From an uncultured Bacteroidales bacterium (GTDB lineage: Bacteria; Bacteroidota; Bacteroidia; Bacteroidales; Bacteroidaceae), in the NCBI GenBank assembly GCA_902774335.1, contig CACYHW010000001.1, forward strand, positions 86,040 through 150,039: a DNA stretch of 64,000 bases, read 5' to 3'. A program made the position numbers and the translations under genes. The notes below the pieces were generated by a model. That model was not told where the DNA came from. It worked only from the letters and a program-made list of their open reading frames with translations, and ran no database searches. Positions 61,376-64,000 of the stretch are shown here, piece after piece. How positions within the stretch are numbered: position 1 is the first letter of the stretch; every line of letters begins with the position of its first letter.

Positions 61376-62740
61376 ATGAAAAAGAGTTATTTGATGATCG
61401 CAGCCGCTGCCGCACTGTTCGCAGCCTGCTCAGACACCGACACCTTCAAGGAGGCAGTTAACAGCAATCAGAAGGCCTTCACCTTCTCTGCTTATGCCGA
61501 CAAGACTACAAAAGCTCCAAACACAAACTCAACCAATTTACAGGATTTCTACACCGTATTTGGCGTTTATGGATTCAAGAACGTAACAAGAAACGGATCA
61601 GCAACTAGTGAGACCGTATTCAGCAACGTTCCTAACGAGTATTTCGCAGCTGATGATATTTCCAGCAATAAGACTTACACCTATTCTGATTACGATCCCA
61701 AAAGAAAGCCTGCAGACGAATGGAATGCTCCTACCGCAGGATGGTATTATGAAGATATTCGCTATTGGGATAAGACGGCTAACAGCTATGAATTCTTTGC
61801 TATAGCTCCGTATGAGGCTTCACCCACATACACTGTTGCAGCTGGAGCAGGTAATATTTCCATAGCAACATCCGCCGCAAAGTATGACATCTCAACTGAG
61901 TACAACCTGGCTCGTACAGATTTGACTGATCCTGCCAATCCTGCAACAGTTGCCCCGAAGGCCGCATTAACCTACAGCGGCTTCAAGAAGGACTACATGT
62001 TAGCTGAAAAGAGTGCCGCAAGAACCAGTGATGTTATGCTGAATTTCCATCATATCCTGACAAAGCTCAATGTAAAAATAGTAAAGGCAGATTCATACAA
62101 AGGCAAGCAGGAGCTTATAATTAAGCAGTTGAAGATTGATGGTCTGGCAAAGGAGGGTTATTATACATACCAAACAAGTCTCACAACAAACGGATGGACA
62201 ACCGGCAGTACTACTTATCCGCTCGACATTGAAGCAGATTATTCTCTCACTGCAGCAACAAATTACAGTGGCAAGTACTGGATTGAGACCCTTATTTTCC
62301 CGCAGACTGCAACATGTATGAAGGGTGGTGCTCAGTCAACTGCAACTGCTTTAACCGACAAGTATCTCTATGTTAAGTACAGTATCGGTACAGAGGTATT
62401 TGAGGCATACTATGATTTAGCCTATGTATTTGATAAGACATTAACTTACACTGCCGCAGAAGCCGCTGAATACAACGCAGATCTTGCTGATGCCGTTAGC
62501 ACTACTGATGTAAATCCAGCAACCAATACAAATTATACCGCAGAAGAAGCAGCTGCTCACAATGCAGCTCTTACTGGTGCTGTTGCAGAAAATGATGTTA
62601 AGGCTGCAAATACCGGATATACATTCAATCCGGGTAGTCAGTACAACCTGACACTGACAGTTGGTCCAGAGCCCATCCACTTTGATGCTACTGTAACTAC
62701 TTGGACTGACGTAGCTGAAGTAAATCATACTAACAACTAA
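61376..62740 (+). CDS. Fimbrillin family lipoprotein, copy 2, with internal repeat
   Basis: 454 aa. Signal ending LFAAC (Cys18), maturation-type site DKTTKA (Lys46), MLNFHHILTKLNVKI in the middle and the family end YNLTLTVGPEPIHFDATVTTWTDV. Between about residues 358 and 414, just before that end, there are two copies of a 28-29-residue unit (YTAAEAAEYNADLADAV and YTAEEAAAHNAALTGAV) that interrupts the last beta-sheet. It is AT-richer than the genes to the left. Confidence 0.82.
   Translation: MKKSYLMIAAAAALFAACSDTDTFKEAVNSNQKAFTFSAYADKTTKAPNTNSTNLQDFYTVFGVYGFKNVTRNGSATSETVFSNVPNEYFAADDISSNKTYTYSDYDPKRKPADEWNAPTAGWYYEDIRYWDKTANSYEFFAIAPYEASPTYTVAAGAGNISIATSAAKYDISTEYNLARTDLTDPANPATVAPKAALTYSGFKKDYMLAEKSAARTSDVMLNFHHILTKLNVKIVKADSYKGKQELIIKQLKIDGLAKEGYYTYQTSLTTNGWTTGSTTYPLDIEADYSLTAATNYSGKYWIETLIFPQTATCMKGGAQSTATALTDKYLYVKYSIGTEVFEAYYDLAYVFDKTLTYTAAEAAEYNADLADAVSTTDVNPATNTNYTAEEAAAHNAALTGAVAENDVKAANTGYTFNPGSQYNLTLTVGPEPIHFDATVTTWTDVAEVNHTNN
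62447..62617 (+). repeat. Internal 29-residue duplication in fimbrillin copy 2
   Basis: Two adjacent units encoding YTA-(A/E)-EAA-x-x-NA-x-L-x-x-AV-x-x-x-DV-(N/K)-x-A. DNA of the two units differs at many third positions, so the duplication is old. Confidence 0.8.
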
Positions 62741-62783
62741 TTGATTTTGATAAAGAACAATAACAAATAAACATATTAACATT

Positions 62784-63899
62784 ATGAAAAAGTCATTATT
62801 TATCATCGCAGCAGCTGCTTTAATAATCAGTTGTGCAAGTAACGACATCAAGAATGACATCGCTCCCACTCCCATTGGTTTTACCAAGGTCTACATTGAG
62901 AATGGCACTAAAGCTTTTCAGACAGGTGCTTACACTACTGCCAACTTTGAAACTGAGGGCAATACATTTGCTGTATATGGTTTCAAGACTACTGCAACTC
63001 AGACAAACGCTCGCGTATTTAACAACAAGATTGTTACTTACACAAGCGGTCTGACCGTTTCAGAAAACGGTTATCAGGGAACCACAGACTGGGCATATTC
63101 ACCATTAGTGTATTGGGATAAAACAGCCACAGCATACAATTTCTATGCTTATGCTCCGGATGATTCAAAATTTACAGGAACAGCTGCTTTCACAACAGCC
63201 AACGATCCTACATCATTCAGCATCTCCGGTTTCAAACAAGCTAATACTCAGTCTTTAATGATTGACCTCATGACAGATTTGACTAGCAAGGGTGGAACAA
63301 ACTCGGTAACGAGCAATATAGGCACAAACGATGTTGCCTTCACTTTCGGTCACATTCTTTCTAACATCAATGTAGAGATGGCTGTTAGCCAAGCATTAAA
63401 GGATGACTCTAACAATAACCCTGTTACTGTTGTAAGTGTTTCACTTGAAAGCATTAAGATGGATGGAAGTTATGCATATAATACAACTGCTCATGCATGG
63501 ACATTAGCTGAAAATTCAACTACAGCCAAATTTGAAGGAACCAAAACTGGAACCAGTCCTGACCTCTACGTATTTGCTTCTAACGCACTGAAAGCAGTTA
63601 ATCCCAGTGCTGAAAATGGTGGTTTTACCGCAGTTCCAGCTATGACTAACCTATTGTTTGTTCCACAGGCTGTTGACGCAGCTTATGCAATAAAAGTTCA
63701 GTACAAGATCGCTAGCGAAGTATTTGACAAGACTATTCTTCTTTCTGAGTTTAAGAATAGTAATGCGTCTCTTGCCACTTGGGCACCAGGTTATAAGTAT
63801 ACTTACAGACTTGTAATAGGACCGACACCCATTCTCTTCGACGTATCAAGCGTGAGCGACTGGGCTGACGGAGGTATATATACCTACACCATAGAATAA
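62784..63899 (+). CDS. Fimbrillin family lipoprotein, copy 3
   Basis: 371 aa. Signal ending LIISC (Cys17), maturation-type site ENGTKA (Lys43), VAFTFGHILSNINVEM in the middle and the end YKYTYRLVIGPTPILFDVSSVSDW. Last seen gene of the locus, followed by a hairpin. Like copy 2 it uses T- and A-ending codons more than the genes to the left, which may reflect rapid evolution or recent acquisition. Confidence 0.82.
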   Translation: MKKSLFIIAAAALIISCASNDIKNDIAPTPIGFTKVYIENGTKAFQTGAYTTANFETEGNTFAVYGFKTTATQTNARVFNNKIVTYTSGLTVSENGYQGTTDWAYSPLVYWDKTATAYNFYAYAPDDSKFTGTAAFTTANDPTSFSISGFKQANTQSLMIDLMTDLTSKGGTNSVTSNIGTNDVAFTFGHILSNINVEMAVSQALKDDSNNNPVTVVSVSLESIKMDGSYAYNTTAHAWTLAENSTTAKFEGTKTGTSPDLYVFASNALKAVNPSAENGGFTAVPAMTNLLFVPQAVDAAYAIKVQYKIASEVFDKTILLSEFKNSNASLATWAPGYKYTYRLVIGPTPILFDVSSVSDWADGGIYTYTIE

Positions 63900-63930
63900 G
63901 TTCATCAGCTAACTCTTTTCTTTAAATAGG

Positions 63931-63956
63931 CCGGCAGGGGGTGATACCCCTACCGG
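63931..63956 (+). terminator. Hairpin after the fimbrillin genes
   Basis: Stem ccggcagggg / cccctaccgg with one mismatch and a six-nt loop. No T-run follows, so termination efficiency is uncertain. Confidence 0.55.
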
Positions 63957-64000
63957 TCACCAAGAAAGCGTGAGCGCAGATGACCAATGATATTTATAAA

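Overview
The window is chromosomal DNA from a member of the order Bacteroidales (Bacteroidota). Evidence: many genes are preceded by the Bacteroidota -7 promoter box TAnnTTTG (mostly TATCTTTG or TAACTTTG, sometimes with TTTG about 20 bp upstream); secreted proteins are mostly lipoproteins; the trp operon has the order trpB-E-G-D-C-F-A; there is a GT3-type glycogen synthase, a V-type ATP synthase operon with a DUF2764 subunit, and a fimbrillin (Mfa/FimA-like) locus. I cannot fix the genus from sequence alone. Most of the window looks GC-balanced to moderately GC-rich; the fimbrillin genes at the right end are visibly AT-richer.

Layout. 1-5.4 kb: start of a CE15-like esterase (cut by the window edge), a secreted endonuclease/phosphatase-fold protein with a beta-helix lipoprotein, a bile-acid/sodium symporter-family transporter and tilS. 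5.5-13.5 kb: a GH3 glucosidase, the GGGtGRT/NifU-like pair, a lipoprotein, smpB, a divergent glycerol-kinase-like gene and a lytic transglycosylase. 13.6-20.2 kb: the complete trp operon behind a leader peptide with three tandem Trp codons and an attenuator. 20.2-25.0 kb: hisG-D-C-B behind a leader peptide with five tandem His codons and an attenuator (the remaining his genes are not in the window). 25.0-37.4 kb: class III fructose-bisphosphatase, a TonB receptor with a small Cys/His-rich partner, pepD, OmpH/Skp-like chaperone, a second CE15-like esterase, a DUF4476 gene enclosed by 91-bp inverted repeats, a TlpA-like thioredoxin, prs and ruvC. 37.4-49.4 kb: tRNA-Ala(GGC), a threonine-aldolase-like enzyme, an APH-fold kinase, two related repeat lipoproteins, mnmA and glycogen genes glgA-glgP. 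49.4-57.0 kb: the V-type ATP synthase operon E-DUF2764-A-B-D-I-K. 57.1-63.9 kb: a membrane-anchored AraC regulator divergent from a pilus locus (DUF5119 lipoprotein, small membrane protein, three fimbrillin-family lipoproteins).

Two families of short repeats run through the window. One is a long, near-perfect palindrome built on GGGGACGGTTCCGTTTGGC, placed at gene 3' ends and mostly between convergent genes; one copy has compensatory changes in both arms. The other is a 7-bp tandem repeat (AATTGAG on the sense strand) that begins at stop codons and in several genes supplies the stop codon itself. The most interesting items are the trp and his leader attenuators, these two repeat families, the inverted-repeat cassette around the DUF4476 gene, a repeat-domain lipoprotein family that I do not recognise (two members), and a glycerol kinase homologue lacking the catalytic aspartate.
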